DNA of 64,000 nucleotides from Sinorhizobium terangae (GCF_009601505.1 NZ_WITC01000032.1:1-64000), one strand, 5' to 3'; positions 17,977 to 27,354 are shown, numbered from the stretch's first letter. Notes: generated from the sequence alone by a model not told the origin. Numbers and translations: made by a program.

Positions 17977-19323
17977 ATGGACTTCCTTGAAGCGGTCAGC
18001 GCTGCCGGATCCTGGCTGCAGACTGTCATTCTGAACCAGTGGACGGTCTATCAGTCTGTCGTGATTGTAGCCGGTTACCTGTTTTGCGGTTTCCTGGCAA
18101 AACGGATAGAGCCGGCATTGGAAAGCCGCGCGCGCACCATCAAGGGAAATCCCGATCTGCTCCGCGTCATCATCGCCTTCATGCGGCGGCTGCGGTGGCT
18201 CTTCTTGATCGTGTGGCTCTGGATCGCGGACGTGGTGCTGTCGCGATTTGGATGGCCTTCGTACCGGTGGATGGTGGCCACAGCCCTTACGCTCGTGGCG
18301 GCCTGGTTTGTGATCGCGGTGCTCACGCGCATAATCAGAAACCAAATGCTCGCGCGGGTCGTTGCGGTCGCCGGTTGGCTCTACTTTGCACTTTATGCAC
18401 TTGGACTGGATGAGACGATACTGGCAGCCCTCGATGGCATTGCCGTCAACCTTGGCGCGGCCCGTCTTTCGATGTTGCTGGTCTTGAAGGCCATCGTCCT
18501 TTCTGCTGCGCTTATCTGGCTGGCCGTTCTGATCGGCAATATGTCGTCGCATTGGATACAGAAGTCCGCGGATCTCACTCCATCGCTCAAGGTCCTCATC
18601 AGCAAGCTCATCAAGATCAGCTTGATCGGGTTGGCGGGCGCCATCGCTTTATCTGCGACAGGCATTGACCTGACGGCCCTCACGGTCTTTTCGGGCGCCG
18701 TCGGCGTCGGCATCGGTTTCGGCCTGCAGAAGGTGGTCTCCAATTTCATATCCGGCATTATCATCCTTCTCGACAAGTCGATCAAACCGGGGGACACGAT
18801 AACGCTTGGGGAAACCTTCGGCGCGATCCGCGACCTACGTTCCCGCTTCGTCTCCGTCATCACGAGAGATGGAAAGGAGTACCTCATCCCGAACGAAGAT
18901 TTTATTTCCCAGCAGGTCGTGAACTGGTCCTTTTCCAGCGAGTATGTCCGCATCGAGGTCGATTTTGGAACCTCGTATGACAGCGATCCGCACGAGGTTG
19001 CGCGCATAGCAGTCGAGACTGCGAAAGCCATTCCGCGGGTCGCCAGTGCCTACGCCCAGCCGGTCTGCTGGATGACCGCATTTGGCTCATCGTCGCTCGA
19101 CTTCAAACTGAGATTCTGGATTTCCGATCCGAGCAACGGACTGACCAACGTCCGTGGCGAGGTCCTCATGGCGTTGTGGGATGCGTTCAAGGCGGCCGGC
19201 ATTTCCATCCCGTTCCCGCACCGTGAAATCATCATGAAGACACCTGTCGAGGTCGTGGATTCGCTTGAACGGGGCGAAGAAATGCGTAGCGGTCCAGCGC
19301 CCGCTTCCCGTTCCAACGCTTGA
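17977..19323 (+). CDS. MscS-family mechanosensitive channel
   Basis: Membrane channel of about 448 residues, longer than E. coli MscS (286) through extra N-terminal membrane segments (four or five before the pore). The pore-lining helix and beta domain are recognisable: TVFSGAVGVGIGFGLQKVVSNFISG (shown in part), then DKSIKPGDTI and the ITRDGKEYLIPNEDF stretch. It releases solutes on hypo-osmotic shock. The ATG at 17977 is preceded closely by GAGAAAGG; a TTG at 17944 is open but has no ribosome site, so the N-terminus is uncertain. The stop lies 5 bp from the convergent response regulator gene. Confidence 0.85.
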   Translation: MDFLEAVSAAGSWLQTVILNQWTVYQSVVIVAGYLFCGFLAKRIEPALESRARTIKGNPDLLRVIIAFMRRLRWLFLIVWLWIADVVLSRFGWPSYRWMVATALTLVAAWFVIAVLTRIIRNQMLARVVAVAGWLYFALYALGLDETILAALDGIAVNLGAARLSMLLVLKAIVLSAALIWLAVLIGNMSSHWIQKSADLTPSLKVLISKLIKISLIGLAGAIALSATGIDLTALTVFSGAVGVGIGFGLQKVVSNFISGIIILLDKSIKPGDTITLGETFGAIRDLRSRFVSVITRDGKEYLIPNEDFISQQVVNWSFSSEYVRIEVDFGTSYDSDPHEVARIAVETAKAIPRVASAYAQPVCWMTAFGSSSLDFKLRFWISDPSNGLTNVRGEVLMALWDAFKAAGISIPFPHREIIMKTPVEVVDSLERGEEMRSGPAPASRSNA

Positions 19324-19328
19324 GGGCA

Positions 19329-20693
19329 TCACGCGTTGTCGTCGCGTTGTGCCTCGGCCGCCAGAAGCCTCTTGTCGAGGCCGAATTTCTGCATCTTTTC
19401 ATAGAGCGTCTTGCGCGAGATACCGAGAGATTCGTAGACGGCCTTCAGTGCCCCGCCATGGGCCGCAAGCGCGCTGGCGATCAGGCTCTTTTCGAAGGCG
19501 GCGACCTTGTCGGCGAGACGCGTGCCGTTGGACCGAACGGAAGTGGCGTCGTCCTCTTCGGCATCGAGCCCGAGCACGAACCGTTCGGCCGCATTGCGCA
19601 GCTCGCGAACGTTGCCGGGCCAGTCGCGCTCGGCGACTTCCGACGCCAGAGCAGGGGAAATTTCGACGTCGCCGCGGCCGTAGCGCGCAGCGGATTCGCG
19701 CACGAGCTGCATGAAAAGCAGCGGAATGTCGGAGCGGCGTTGGCTGAGCGGCGGCACACGCAGCGTCGCGACGTTCAAGCGATAGAGCAGATCGGCGCGG
19801 AAACGGCCAGCGGCAACCTCCCGCTCCAGGTCGACCTTGCTGGTGGCGACGAAACGCACATCGAGCGGCACGATTTCATTGGAGCCGAGCCGGGTTATCA
19901 CTCGTTCCTGCAGCACGCGCAGGAACTTTGCCTGGAGGTCGATTGGCATGGAGCCGATCTCGTCGAGCAGGATCGTGCCGCCGCGTCCGTGCTCGAACTT
20001 GCCGTAGCGCGGTCGCAATGCGCCGGGAAAGGCGCCGGCCTCGTGCCCGAAAAGCTCGCTCTCGATCAGCGTCTCCGGGAGAGCGGCGCAATTGATGGCG
20101 ATGAAGGGACTGTTGGCGCGGCTGCTCAAGTCATGGAGGGCGCGTGCCACGACTTCCTTGCCGACACCCGTTTCGCCGATGATCAGCGTATCGGCATCGG
20201 ATGCGCCGATGGCGCGGATCTTGTAACGCAGGTCTACCATCGTCTGGCTTCGACCCGGCAGCCGTTGCTCGATGTCGTCGCGCTTTCCCGCAACCGCTCG
20301 GAGGCGGCGGTTTTCAAGCACGAGGCTGCGCCACTCGAGCGCGCGGCGAATGGTGCCGGCGAGCGTTTGCGCGGTGAAGGGTTTTTCGACGAAATCATAG
20401 GCGCCTTCGCGCATCGCCCGCACGGCAAGCTGGACGTCGCCGTGGCCGGTCACGAGGATCACCGGGACCTCGGCGTCGATTTCGCGAATACGCTGCAGAA
20501 AGGTCATGCCGTCCATGCCGGGCATGCGAATGTCGCTGATCACCACGCCGGAAAAGCTGAAGCTGATGAACTCGAGCGCGCGTTCGGCACTGGCGAATGT
20601 GTCGACGCGAAAACCTGCAAGCTCGAGCGCCTGGGCGCTCGAATGGCGAAGTTCCTCTTCGTCGTCGACGAGCAGGACGCGGCTCTCGGTCAT
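19329..20693 (-). CDS. DctD-like NtrC-family response regulator with GAFPGA loop
   Basis: Sigma-54 activator architecture in 454 residues: receiver domain 1-120 with phosphorylated D54 (SDIRMPGMDG), AAA+ domain about 145-370 with Walker A GETGVGKE (173-180) and Walker B LLDE (242-245), and a C-terminal Fis-type helix-turn-helix. The sigma-54 contact loop, normally GAFTGA, reads GAFPGA (220-225). The receiver resembles DctD, and the partner upstream is a DctB-like kinase overlapping by ATGA. No dctA lies beside it, so it is more likely a paralogue controlling another transporter. A start at 20951 is open but inside the kinase gene. Confidence 0.85.
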   Translation of the reverse strand: MTESRVLLVDDEEELRHSSAQALELAGFRVDTFASAERALEFISFSFSGVVISDIRMPGMDGMTFLQRIREIDAEVPVILVTGHGDVQLAVRAMREGAYDFVEKPFTAQTLAGTIRRALEWRSLVLENRRLRAVAGKRDDIEQRLPGRSQTMVDLRYKIRAIGASDADTLIIGETGVGKEVVARALHDLSSRANSPFIAINCAALPETLIESELFGHEAGAFPGALRPRYGKFEHGRGGTILLDEIGSMPIDLQAKFLRVLQERVITRLGSNEIVPLDVRFVATSKVDLEREVAAGRFRADLLYRLNVATLRVPPLSQRRSDIPLLFMQLVRESAARYGRGDVEISPALASEVAERDWPGNVRELRNAAERFVLGLDAEEDDATSVRSNGTRLADKVAAFEKSLIASALAAHGGALKAVYESLGISRKTLYEKMQKFGLDKRLLAAEAQRDDNA

Positions 20694-22537
20694 TCGGCGG
20701 CCTCGCGCTCGGTCCGGCTGACGACCGCAAGTTCGATGCGAAACACGGCGCCTCCTTCTGGGTGGTTCGAAACGGTGAGGTTGCCGCCGAAATCCTTGAC
20801 GATGTTGTAGGAGATGGAAAGCCCGAGGCCGAGCCCCTTGCCGACACCCTTGGTGCTGAAGAACGGATCGAAGATGCGTTCGGCGATGGCGGATGCCACA
20901 CCGGGTCCGCGGTCGCGGATGGTAAGCACCACCTTGTCGCCTTCGCGGCACGCCTTGACCGAAATCACACGATGATCGAGGCCGTCGACCGCGTCGACTG
21001 CGTTGGAGATAATGTTGACGAGCACTTGCTGAAGCCGGACCGAACCCGCCCGGACAACAAGTGGCTCATCACCGAGATCGATGTTCACGGCGGCGTTTGC
21101 TGACTTGATCCGAGCGGCAACGATTTCCATCGTATCGCGCATGACGTCGTCGAGAGGTACTGGACCAAGCTTCTCATTGGGCTTGCGCGCGAAATTGCGC
21201 AGATGCCGGCTGATGGACGCCATACGGTCGATGAGGCCGGAAATGCGCCTGACATTGTCGCTCGCCTCGGTCGTACGCCCCCGCTCGATCAGGAGGGCAG
21301 CACTGTCGGCATAGGTCTTGGCGGCGGCAAGCGGCTGGTTGAATTCGTGCGAGAGGGCTGCCGACATCTGGCCGAGGCCGGCGAGCTTGCCCGCCTGGAT
21401 GAGATCGGCCTGGGTCTGGCGCAATTGCTGCTCGGTGAGCCTCCGCTCGGCGATCTCCTCCTCGATCTGGGCATTGACGCGCGCGAGATCGGCGGTGCGC
21501 TCTTCGACCCGGCGCTCAAGCTCGCTTTGGGCTTGCGCCTGCATCAGGAGGCGCTCCCGGAGGCGCGCACGGCGCTGCCAGAGCACCGCGACCGCAAGGC
21601 CGGCAAGGCCGCAAAGCAGCATCGCGGCTGCAACGGCGGTCAGCGCCTGTGTCTTGGCCGACGCAGTGTCGATCAGGACGTTCACCGTCCAATCAGCCTC
21701 CGGCATATATTGCGAAAGAACGAGGTATTCGCGGCTCGCGTCACCGGTCGCAATCCGCATCAGTTGGTGATCGAAGAGCGTGCTGCGCGACACCGGCAGC
21801 GGGCGCAGAACCGCATTTGCATAGCGGCGTGAAGCCTCGGTTCGCGAGAGACGGTCAGGCGTCAAAGGCAGGATACTCGCATAGAGCCATTCCGGGCTGC
21901 CGCTCATGAAAATGATGCCTTCTGGATCGGAGACGAACAGCTTGTATTCGCCTCCCTGCCAGGAGGCCTCAATCGTTTCGATATCGACCTTGAAGACGAT
22001 GACGCCGCGGATTTCATCGCCGACGCGGATTGGCGAGCCGAAATAATAGCCGCGCTTGAGCGACGTCGTGCCGAGCGCATAGAACCGCGACTGCATGCCC
22101 TTCAAGGCATCCTGAAAATAGGGGCGATAGCTGAAATTCTCGCCGACGAAGCTCGCGGGGCCGTCGTAATTGCTTGCTGCGATCGTGTCGCCATCCGGCG
22201 TGATCACATAGATGTCCGACGATCTGAGGAGCGCGTTGATTTCTTTCAGGTAGGTGTTGACGGACTCGCGGAGCCGCCGGTCCTGCGGCCGCGTGGCCAG
22301 TTCTTTGATGTCATCGTGATCGGCAATCAGGGCCGGAAGCGCCTGGTAGCGATTGAGGTGGCCGCTCAAGGCGGAGACGGCAAGCCTCAGTGTCGTGGTC
22401 GCCTGCGCCGAAGCCTCCTGCATATAGCGGCGCGTGGCGACAGCATTGCCCTCCCAGGCAATGGGCACGGCGATGAGCGGCAGCAGGCAGAGCGCAAGCA
22501 CTAAACGATATCTCACGGAATGCCCGGCTCCTCCCAT
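20690..22537 (-). CDS. DctB-like sensor histidine kinase
   Basis: Membrane kinase of 615 residues. One N-terminal membrane segment (about 10-28), a long periplasmic sensor with the two-lobed Cache character of DctB (YVITPDGDTIAASNYDG; FVSDPEGIIFMSGSP), a second membrane segment near 305-325, a coiled coil, then the H-box LSHEFNQPLAA (histidine near residue 397) and the ATP lid motifs RDRGPGV and GKGLGLGLSIS. The ATG at 22537 has AGAGGA upstream. DctB-type kinases sense C4-dicarboxylates; here the ligand is unknown. Divergent from the VOC gene at 22755. Confidence 0.86.
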   Translation of the reverse strand: MGGAGHSVRYRLVLALCLLPLIAVPIAWEGNAVATRRYMQEASAQATTTLRLAVSALSGHLNRYQALPALIADHDDIKELATRPQDRRLRESVNTYLKEINALLRSSDIYVITPDGDTIAASNYDGPASFVGENFSYRPYFQDALKGMQSRFYALGTTSLKRGYYFGSPIRVGDEIRGVIVFKVDIETIEASWQGGEYKLFVSDPEGIIFMSGSPEWLYASILPLTPDRLSRTEASRRYANAVLRPLPVSRSTLFDHQLMRIATGDASREYLVLSQYMPEADWTVNVLIDTASAKTQALTAVAAAMLLCGLAGLAVAVLWQRRARLRERLLMQAQAQSELERRVEERTADLARVNAQIEEEIAERRLTEQQLRQTQADLIQAGKLAGLGQMSAALSHEFNQPLAAAKTYADSAALLIERGRTTEASDNVRRISGLIDRMASISRHLRNFARKPNEKLGPVPLDDVMRDTMEIVAARIKSANAAVNIDLGDEPLVVRAGSVRLQQVLVNIISNAVDAVDGLDHRVISVKACREGDKVVLTIRDRGPGVASAIAERIFDPFFSTKGVGKGLGLGLSISYNIVKDFGGNLTVSNHPEGGAVFRIELAVVSRTEREAAE

Positions 22538-22754
22538 GCGTTCCTCTCGGATGACCGATTTAATCGATGGTAGGGGGCGGCTCAACCGGTGGCAAGTCAC
22601 GCATGGCAGTCGATTTTTCTCAACGAGATGCCACGCATGTCAACGCCGCATTGACAATGCGTTTGTTCGCGTCAGCCTTTCGGAAAGGAAGGGAAGAGCG
22701 CATCTATACGCCATCAACGAGCCCGATTGGAGACGGGCAGAAAGGAATTTGACA

Positions 22755-23687
22755 ATGCTCGACCAGATCAAGGGCCTGCATCACGTCACGTCGATGGCGG
22801 ACGACGCCCTGACCAACAACCGGTTCTTCACCAACACGCTCGGCCTGCGCCGGGTCAAGAAGACCGTGAATTTCGATTCGCCGGACGTCTACCACCTCTA
22901 TTATGGTGACGAGATCGGCACGCCCGGCACCGTGATGACCTATTTCCCGTTTCCCCAGATGCCGCGCGGCCGTGCCGGCACGGGAGAGGTCGGAACCACC
23001 GTCTTCGCCGTCCCTGTCGGTTCGCTCGGTTTCTGGTGCGAGCGCTTAAGCAAACTCGGTGTCACGGGCCTCAAGGACGAAGAAACCTTCGGCGAGAAGC
23101 GCCTGAACTTCGCCGGCCCGGACGGTGACGGCTTCGCTCTGGTCGAGGTGAAGGATGATCCGCGTGCCCCGTGGACCGAGGGCGGCATTTCCGCGGACCA
23201 CGCGATCCGTGGCTTCCATTCCGTCGCCATGCGGTTGCGCGATGAAGGCGCTACTTCCGAACTGCTCAAGTTCATGGGCTACGAGGAACTCGACCGCAAG
23301 GATGGCGTCACCCGGCTGATCGTGCCCGGCGGCAATGGCGCAAGCCTCGTCGACCTCGAAACGCTGCCGAACGTCAATCGCGCGGCACAGGGCGCCGGCT
23401 CCGTGCACCACGTCGCCTTCGCGGTCGACAATCGCGAAAAGCAGTTGGAGGTCCGCAAGGCCCTGATGGACACTGGCTACCACGTCACGCCGGTCATCGA
23501 TCGCGATTACTTCTGGGCGATCTATTTCCGCACGCCGGGAGGGGTGCTCTTCGAGGTCGCCACGAACGAACCCGGGTTTGATCGTGACGAAGAGATTGCC
23601 CATCTCGGCGAGGCGCTGAAACTGCCGCAGCAGCACAAGCATCTGCGCCCGATCCTGGAAAGCCACCTGCAGAAGCTGGAAGCTTAA
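22755..23687 (+). CDS. VOC-family ring-cleaving dioxygenase (MhqO-like)
   Basis: 310-residue protein with two vicinal-oxygen-chelate modules, N-terminal GLHHVTSMADD and C-terminal SVHHVAFAVDN, each starting with the metal-binding His, and a distal metal-ligand Glu in GGVLFEVATNEPGF. The family includes B. subtilis MhqO, linked to hydroquinone and other electrophile resistance. The long upstream open frame is ignored: the ATG at 22755 has AAAGGA at proper spacing. It is followed by a carboxylesterase gene in the same order as mhqO-mhqD-type pairs. Confidence 0.87.
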   Translation: MLDQIKGLHHVTSMADDALTNNRFFTNTLGLRRVKKTVNFDSPDVYHLYYGDEIGTPGTVMTYFPFPQMPRGRAGTGEVGTTVFAVPVGSLGFWCERLSKLGVTGLKDEETFGEKRLNFAGPDGDGFALVEVKDDPRAPWTEGGISADHAIRGFHSVAMRLRDEGATSELLKFMGYEELDRKDGVTRLIVPGGNGASLVDLETLPNVNRAAQGAGSVHHVAFAVDNREKQLEVRKALMDTGYHVTPVIDRDYFWAIYFRTPGGVLFEVATNEPGFDRDEEIAHLGEALKLPQQHKHLRPILESHLQKLEA

Positions 23688-23792
23688 TTCCTGCAGCCGC
23701 GATTTCCTCCTCCGTCTCACGCGGGGGAGGGGCTTGATGTGACGAATAGTGGCGGCACCGCCTGCATGTGCAGGCTGCCAAGGAGAGTTCCA

Positions 23793-24395
23793 ATGGTCGA
23801 CCACGGCTATGTACATAAATTGAAAGCCGGCAAGCCCGGCAGCCCGATCCTCTTCGTTCTTCACGGGACGGGAGGTGACGAGAACCAGTTCTTCACCTTC
23901 GGCTCGCAACTTTTGCCGGAGGCAACGATCGTGTCGCCTCGCGGCGACGTTTCGGAGCATGGCGCAGCTCGCTTCTTCAGGCGCACCGGTGAGGGTGTCT
24001 ACGACATGGCGGATCTCGCCCGCGCCACCACGAAGCTTGCAAACTTCGCCAGCGCGCTCGCGGGCGAGCACGAGGCCTCGGAAATCATCGGCCTCGGATA
24101 TTCCAACGGCGCCAATATTATTGCGAATGTGCTGATCGAAGAGGGTGTCTTCGACAAGGCGGTGCTGATGCACCCGCTGGTCCCGTTCAAGCCGAAAGCC
24201 AATCCGAAGCTCGAGGGCCGGGGCATACTGATCACTGCCGGAGAGCGCGATCCGATTTGCCCCGCACCGCTGACGCAGTCGCTCGCCGATTATTTCAAGG
24301 CTCAAAAGTCGGTGGTTACCGTTGAGTGGCATCCCGGTGGCCACGATATCCGGCAGAACGAGATCGCCGCGGTTGAGCGGTTCCTGAACGCTTGA
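23793..24395 (+). CDS. Alpha/beta hydrolase, phospholipase/carboxylesterase type (MhqD-like)
   Basis: 200-residue serine hydrolase with the oxyanion region LFVLHGTGGDENQF, nucleophile elbow GLGYSNGANI, acidic residue in GERDPICP and catalytic His in HPGGHDIRQNE. It probably hydrolyses small esters or glutathione/thiol adducts made from quinones. The start at 23793 has AGGAGAG. It follows the VOC gene by 105 bp, and a short palindrome GCCTGCATGTGCAGGC (23760-23775) lies just before the ribosome site. Confidence 0.85.
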   Translation: MVDHGYVHKLKAGKPGSPILFVLHGTGGDENQFFTFGSQLLPEATIVSPRGDVSEHGAARFFRRTGEGVYDMADLARATTKLANFASALAGEHEASEIIGLGYSNGANIIANVLIEEGVFDKAVLMHPLVPFKPKANPKLEGRGILITAGERDPICPAPLTQSLADYFKAQKSVVTVEWHPGGHDIRQNEIAAVERFLNA

Positions 24396-24401
24396 AAGTC
24401 T

Positions 24402-24444
24402 CATCGGATTGAACTAAGTCTAGTAAACTAAGTTCAATCCGATG
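24402..24444. promoter_or_regulatory. Operator-like palindrome of the toxin-antitoxin module
   Basis: Perfect 14-bp arms CATCGGATTGAACT (24402-24415) and AGTTCAATCCGATG (24431-24444) with a 15-base A/T-rich centre that could hold promoter sequence. Its right end covers the first possible ATG of the antitoxin. Phd-type antitoxins usually autorepress through such sites. Confidence 0.7.
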
Positions 24445-24699
24445 GGGGCAGCCGTGGAGACGGTCAATATTCACGAGGCCAAGACCCATTTGTCGCGGCT
24501 GGTCGAAAAGGCGGCGAGGGGGGAGCCGTTCATCATCGCCAAGGCGGGAAAGCCCCTGGTGAAGGTGGTCGCCCTCGATCAGCCTTCCGAGACCGAAAAG
24601 CAGAGGTTCGGCTTTATGACCGGCCAGATCGTTGTGCCGGACGATTTCGATCGTATGGGCAGCGATGAGATTGAAAATCTCTTCGGCACCGGCGCATGA
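24442..24699 (+). CDS. Phd/YefM-family antitoxin
   Basis: 85-residue antitoxin of the prevent-host-death family. The N-terminal VNIHEAKTHLSRLVEKA forms the DNA-binding fold and the acidic C-terminal tail (DDFDRMGSDEIENLFG) should wrap the toxin. The first ATG (24442) lies inside the operator palindrome and has no ribosome site; a GTG at 24454 has GGGGG five bases upstream and may be the real start, giving 81 residues. The stop overlaps the toxin start by ATGA, normal for such pairs. Confidence 0.85.
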   Translation: MGAAVETVNIHEAKTHLSRLVEKAARGEPFIIAKAGKPLVKVVALDQPSETEKQRFGFMTGQIVVPDDFDRMGSDEIENLFGTGA

Positions 24700-25082
24700 A
24701 TATTCTGCTCGACACGCACATACTTCTGTGGGTAGCCGGTGCTCCCGACCGGTTACCGCAGGAAGCCCGGGCGCTCGTCGAAAGCCGAGAGAACGCCCTC
24801 TTTTTCAGTGCGGCGAGCTTTTGGGAAATCGCCATCAAGCGTGGCCTCGGGCGCGCCGATTTCGAGGCCGACCCTCGGTTGCTGCGCCGCGGCTTGTTGG
24901 ACAACGGCTATGAGGAACTGCCCATCAGCAGTGCCCACACGGTAGAAATCGACCAACTCCCTGCAATCCACAAAGACCCTTTCGATCGTCTTCTGATCGC
25001 CCAGTCGATAGTCGAAGGTGTGACATTGCTCACCGCGGACGAGATCGTAGGCAAGTATCCCGGACCAATCCGGCTTGTCTGA
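24696..25082 (+). CDS. PIN-domain toxin (VapC type)
   Basis: 128-residue PIN-fold ribonuclease. Acidic metal-binding residues are in place: D6 in LLDTH, the Glu of SFWEIAIK, and the Asp residues of KDPFDRLLIAQ and TADE. It would cleave RNA when free of the overlapping antitoxin. VapC-like PIN toxins paired with Phd-type antitoxins are common in rhizobia. Its stop is 4 bp from the convergent efflux permease gene. Confidence 0.86.
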   Translation: MNILLDTHILLWVAGAPDRLPQEARALVESRENALFFSAASFWEIAIKRGLGRADFEADPRLLRRGLLDNGYEELPISSAHTVEIDQLPAIHKDPFDRLLIAQSIVEGVTLLTADEIVGKYPGPIRLV

Positions 25083-25086
25083 CTTG

Positions 25087-26199
25087 CTATTCCAGTTTGC
25101 TGCGGAAGAGCCAGGCGGCGGCGGTAAGTGTCACGATGGCGATCAGGCAGAGCGGCAGCGTCTGGTGGACGACCTCGGCGAAGGGGATATCTTTCAGGAA
25201 CACGCCTTTCACGATCACCAGGAAATAGCGCAGCGGGTTGATGAGCGTGACCGGCTGCAGCCAGGACGGCATGTTCTCGATCGGTGTCGCGAACCCTGAC
25301 AGGAGCATCGCGGGAACCATGAACAGGAAGGCGCCCAAAATCGCCTGTTGCTGCGTCATCGACAGTGCCGAGATGAAAAGGCCGAGCCCGACGACGGAAG
25401 CGAGATAGAAGACAGCACTGCCGTAAAGCAGGAGAAGCGAGCCGCGCAACGGCACGCCGAAGATGAACACGGCCGCGAGAATATAGATCGTGATGTGGAA
25501 GAGCCCGATCATCATTGGCGGTATCAGCTTGCCGATGAGGATTTCATGGGTGCGCAGCGGCGAGACGATGAGCTGATCGAACGTCCCGAGCTCGCGCTCG
25601 CGGGCTACCGATAGGGCGGTGACGACCAGCCCGATCAACAGCGCGATGCTCGCCACCAGGTTCGGCACCATGAACCATTGGTAGGTGAGGTTGGGATTGA
25701 ACCAGTTGCGTGCCTCGACCCGGATCGCATCGGATGCCGCGCGTTTTCCCGCGGGGGTTTCCGAAGCGAGCGTGCCGACGATCTGGCTCAGGTAACCGGA
25801 AACGATCTGCGAGGCGTTGGAACGCCGCCCGTCCAGGATCACCTGCACTTCGGCCGGCCGTCCCGCTTCGATGTCGCGGGAGAAGGTCGGGCCGATTTCC
25901 AATGCGGCAAGAACACGCTGCGTATCCAGGGCGAGCCGGATTTCTGCCGGGCTGTTTGCCCCCGTGATCGTTCGAAAGGTCGGCGACCCGCCGATCCGCT
26001 GGACCAGTTCCTGGCTCCATTGGCCCGTATCGCGATCGAGCACCATCAAATCGACGTTCTTCACCTCCAACGTCGCCGCATAGGAAAAGACGAGCAGCTG
26101 GATGATCGGCGGACCGATCAGGATGGCGCGGCCCTTCGGATCGCGCAGCACCGCCAGAAGCTCCTTGATGATCAGTGCCTTCAGCCGTGTCCACCACAT
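25087..26199 (-). CDS. ABC-2 type efflux permease (YbhR position)
   Basis: 370-residue integral membrane protein with one N-terminal segment (after KELLAVLRDPKGRAI), a large periplasmic domain of about 140 residues and five C-terminal segments containing the ABC-2 signature around GTFDQLIVSPLRTHEILIGK. Last gene of a five-gene operon; its ATG directly follows the stop of the other permease. It pairs with that permease to form the channel driven by the double ATPase. Order and sizes match ybhR in E. coli cecR-ybhGFSR. Confidence 0.87.
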   Translation of the reverse strand: MWWTRLKALIIKELLAVLRDPKGRAILIGPPIIQLLVFSYAATLEVKNVDLMVLDRDTGQWSQELVQRIGGSPTFRTITGANSPAEIRLALDTQRVLAALEIGPTFSRDIEAGRPAEVQVILDGRRSNASQIVSGYLSQIVGTLASETPAGKRAASDAIRVEARNWFNPNLTYQWFMVPNLVASIALLIGLVVTALSVARERELGTFDQLIVSPLRTHEILIGKLIPPMMIGLFHITIYILAAVFIFGVPLRGSLLLLYGSAVFYLASVVGLGLFISALSMTQQQAILGAFLFMVPAMLLSGFATPIENMPSWLQPVTLINPLRYFLVIVKGVFLKDIPFAEVVHQTLPLCLIAIVTLTAAAWLFRSKLE

Positions 26200-27354
26200 T
26201 TAGCCGATCCTCTTTCTGGTGCTGCGTGCGGCAAGCGCGAAGAAGACGCTGCCGATCAAAAGCATGACTGCGATCGCGCGTGCAAACATCGGCCAGATAT
26301 CCCCGGCCAGAAACACGGACTGCAGGCTGGGGATCAGATAGCGCGCCGGCACGATGAAGGTGATCCATTGGATGACTGTCGGCATGGAATTGATCTCGAA
26401 GAGGAAACCGGAAAGCAGGAAGGCCGGCAGGAACGCTGTTATCAACGCAAGCTGCGAGGCGAGGAACTGGTTTTTGGTGGCAGCCGAGATCAGCAACCCT
26501 TGGCCGAGCGCCGGCATGAGGAACGTGGCGGAGAGGGCGTAGAGCGCCGCCACCGAGCCGCGGAAAGGCACGCCGAACAGGAAGACGGCGAGCAGCACGC
26601 AGAGCGTCATCGAGGTGAGCCCGAGAATGAAATAGGGCAGGAGCTTGCCGGCGAGGAGCTCTGCGGCGGAGACCGGTGTTGCCATCATCGCCTCCATCGT
26701 CCCGCGCTCCCATTCCCGCGCCACGACCAGCGACGTCAGCAGCGTGCCGACGAGGGTCATGACGATGGCGATCGATCCGGGAACAAGAAAATTGCGACTC
26801 GTCAACTCAGGGTTGAACCAGAAGCGTTGCTCGGCAGCAATCGCCGGCGAGCGGCCCATGCCCTCGCTGAAACGCTGGCGCTCCCAGTTGGCGACGGTGC
26901 CCTGCGCGTAGTTCTGGACGAAATTTGCCGTGTTCGGATCGGAGCCATCGACGACGACCTGGATCGCCGGATGGCGTCCCGCGGCGTGGTCGGCCGCAAA
27001 GCCGGCCGGAATCACCAGGATGCCGCGCACGCGGCCGAGTACGAGATCATCCTCGAATTCGCGGCGATCGTGGCCGTTGACGACGGCGAAATAACGCGAC
27101 CCTTGAAAGCTTGCGGCGAGGTCGCGCGTCAATGGGGTTGCTTCCTCGACGACCAGTGCGACGCGCGTCCGCGTCGTATCGAGCGAAACGCCGTAGCCGA
27201 AGAGGAAGAGCAGGATCAGCGGCAGCACGAAGGCGATCAGAATGCTGCTCGGGTCGCGCACGATCTGATAGCTTTCCTTGCGGACGAGGGCGGCGAAGCG
27301 CCTTGCTCTGCCGCCACGCTCCTCAATGCTGTCACTCTTCCGGCTGACGTTCAT
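26200..27354 (-). CDS. ABC-2 type efflux permease (YbhS position)
   Basis: 384-residue permease with the same architecture as the following gene: KESYQIVRDPSSIL then membrane segment 1, a periplasmic domain of about 150 residues, and a C-terminal bundle with the signature REWERGTMEAMMATPVSAAE. The open frame runs upstream to 27669, but the ATG at 27354 overlaps the ATPase stop by ATGA and is the likely start. It is the heterodimer partner of the second permease. Confidence 0.87.
   Translation of the reverse strand: MNVSRKSDSIEERGGRARRFAALVRKESYQIVRDPSSILIAFVLPLILLFLFGYGVSLDTTRTRVALVVEEATPLTRDLAASFQGSRYFAVVNGHDRREFEDDLVLGRVRGILVIPAGFAADHAAGRHPAIQVVVDGSDPNTANFVQNYAQGTVANWERQRFSEGMGRSPAIAAEQRFWFNPELTSRNFLVPGSIAIVMTLVGTLLTSLVVAREWERGTMEAMMATPVSAAELLAGKLLPYFILGLTSMTLCVLLAVFLFGVPFRGSVAALYALSATFLMPALGQGLLISAATKNQFLASQLALITAFLPAFLLSGFLFEINSMPTVIQWITFIVPARYLIPSLQSVFLAGDIWPMFARAIAVMLLIGSVFFALAARSTRKRIG

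Noticed and set aside
19329-22537. Canonical dctBD locus for C4-dicarboxylate transport
   Set aside because: No dctA is adjacent, and the regulator differs from the S. meliloti DctD sequence I remember, including the sigma-54 loop; called DctBD-like only.
23760-23775. GCCTGCATGTGCAGGC as a terminator of the VOC gene
   Set aside because: Stem of 7 bp without a T run and located directly before the next ribosome site; it could be an operator or chance, so it was not listed separately.
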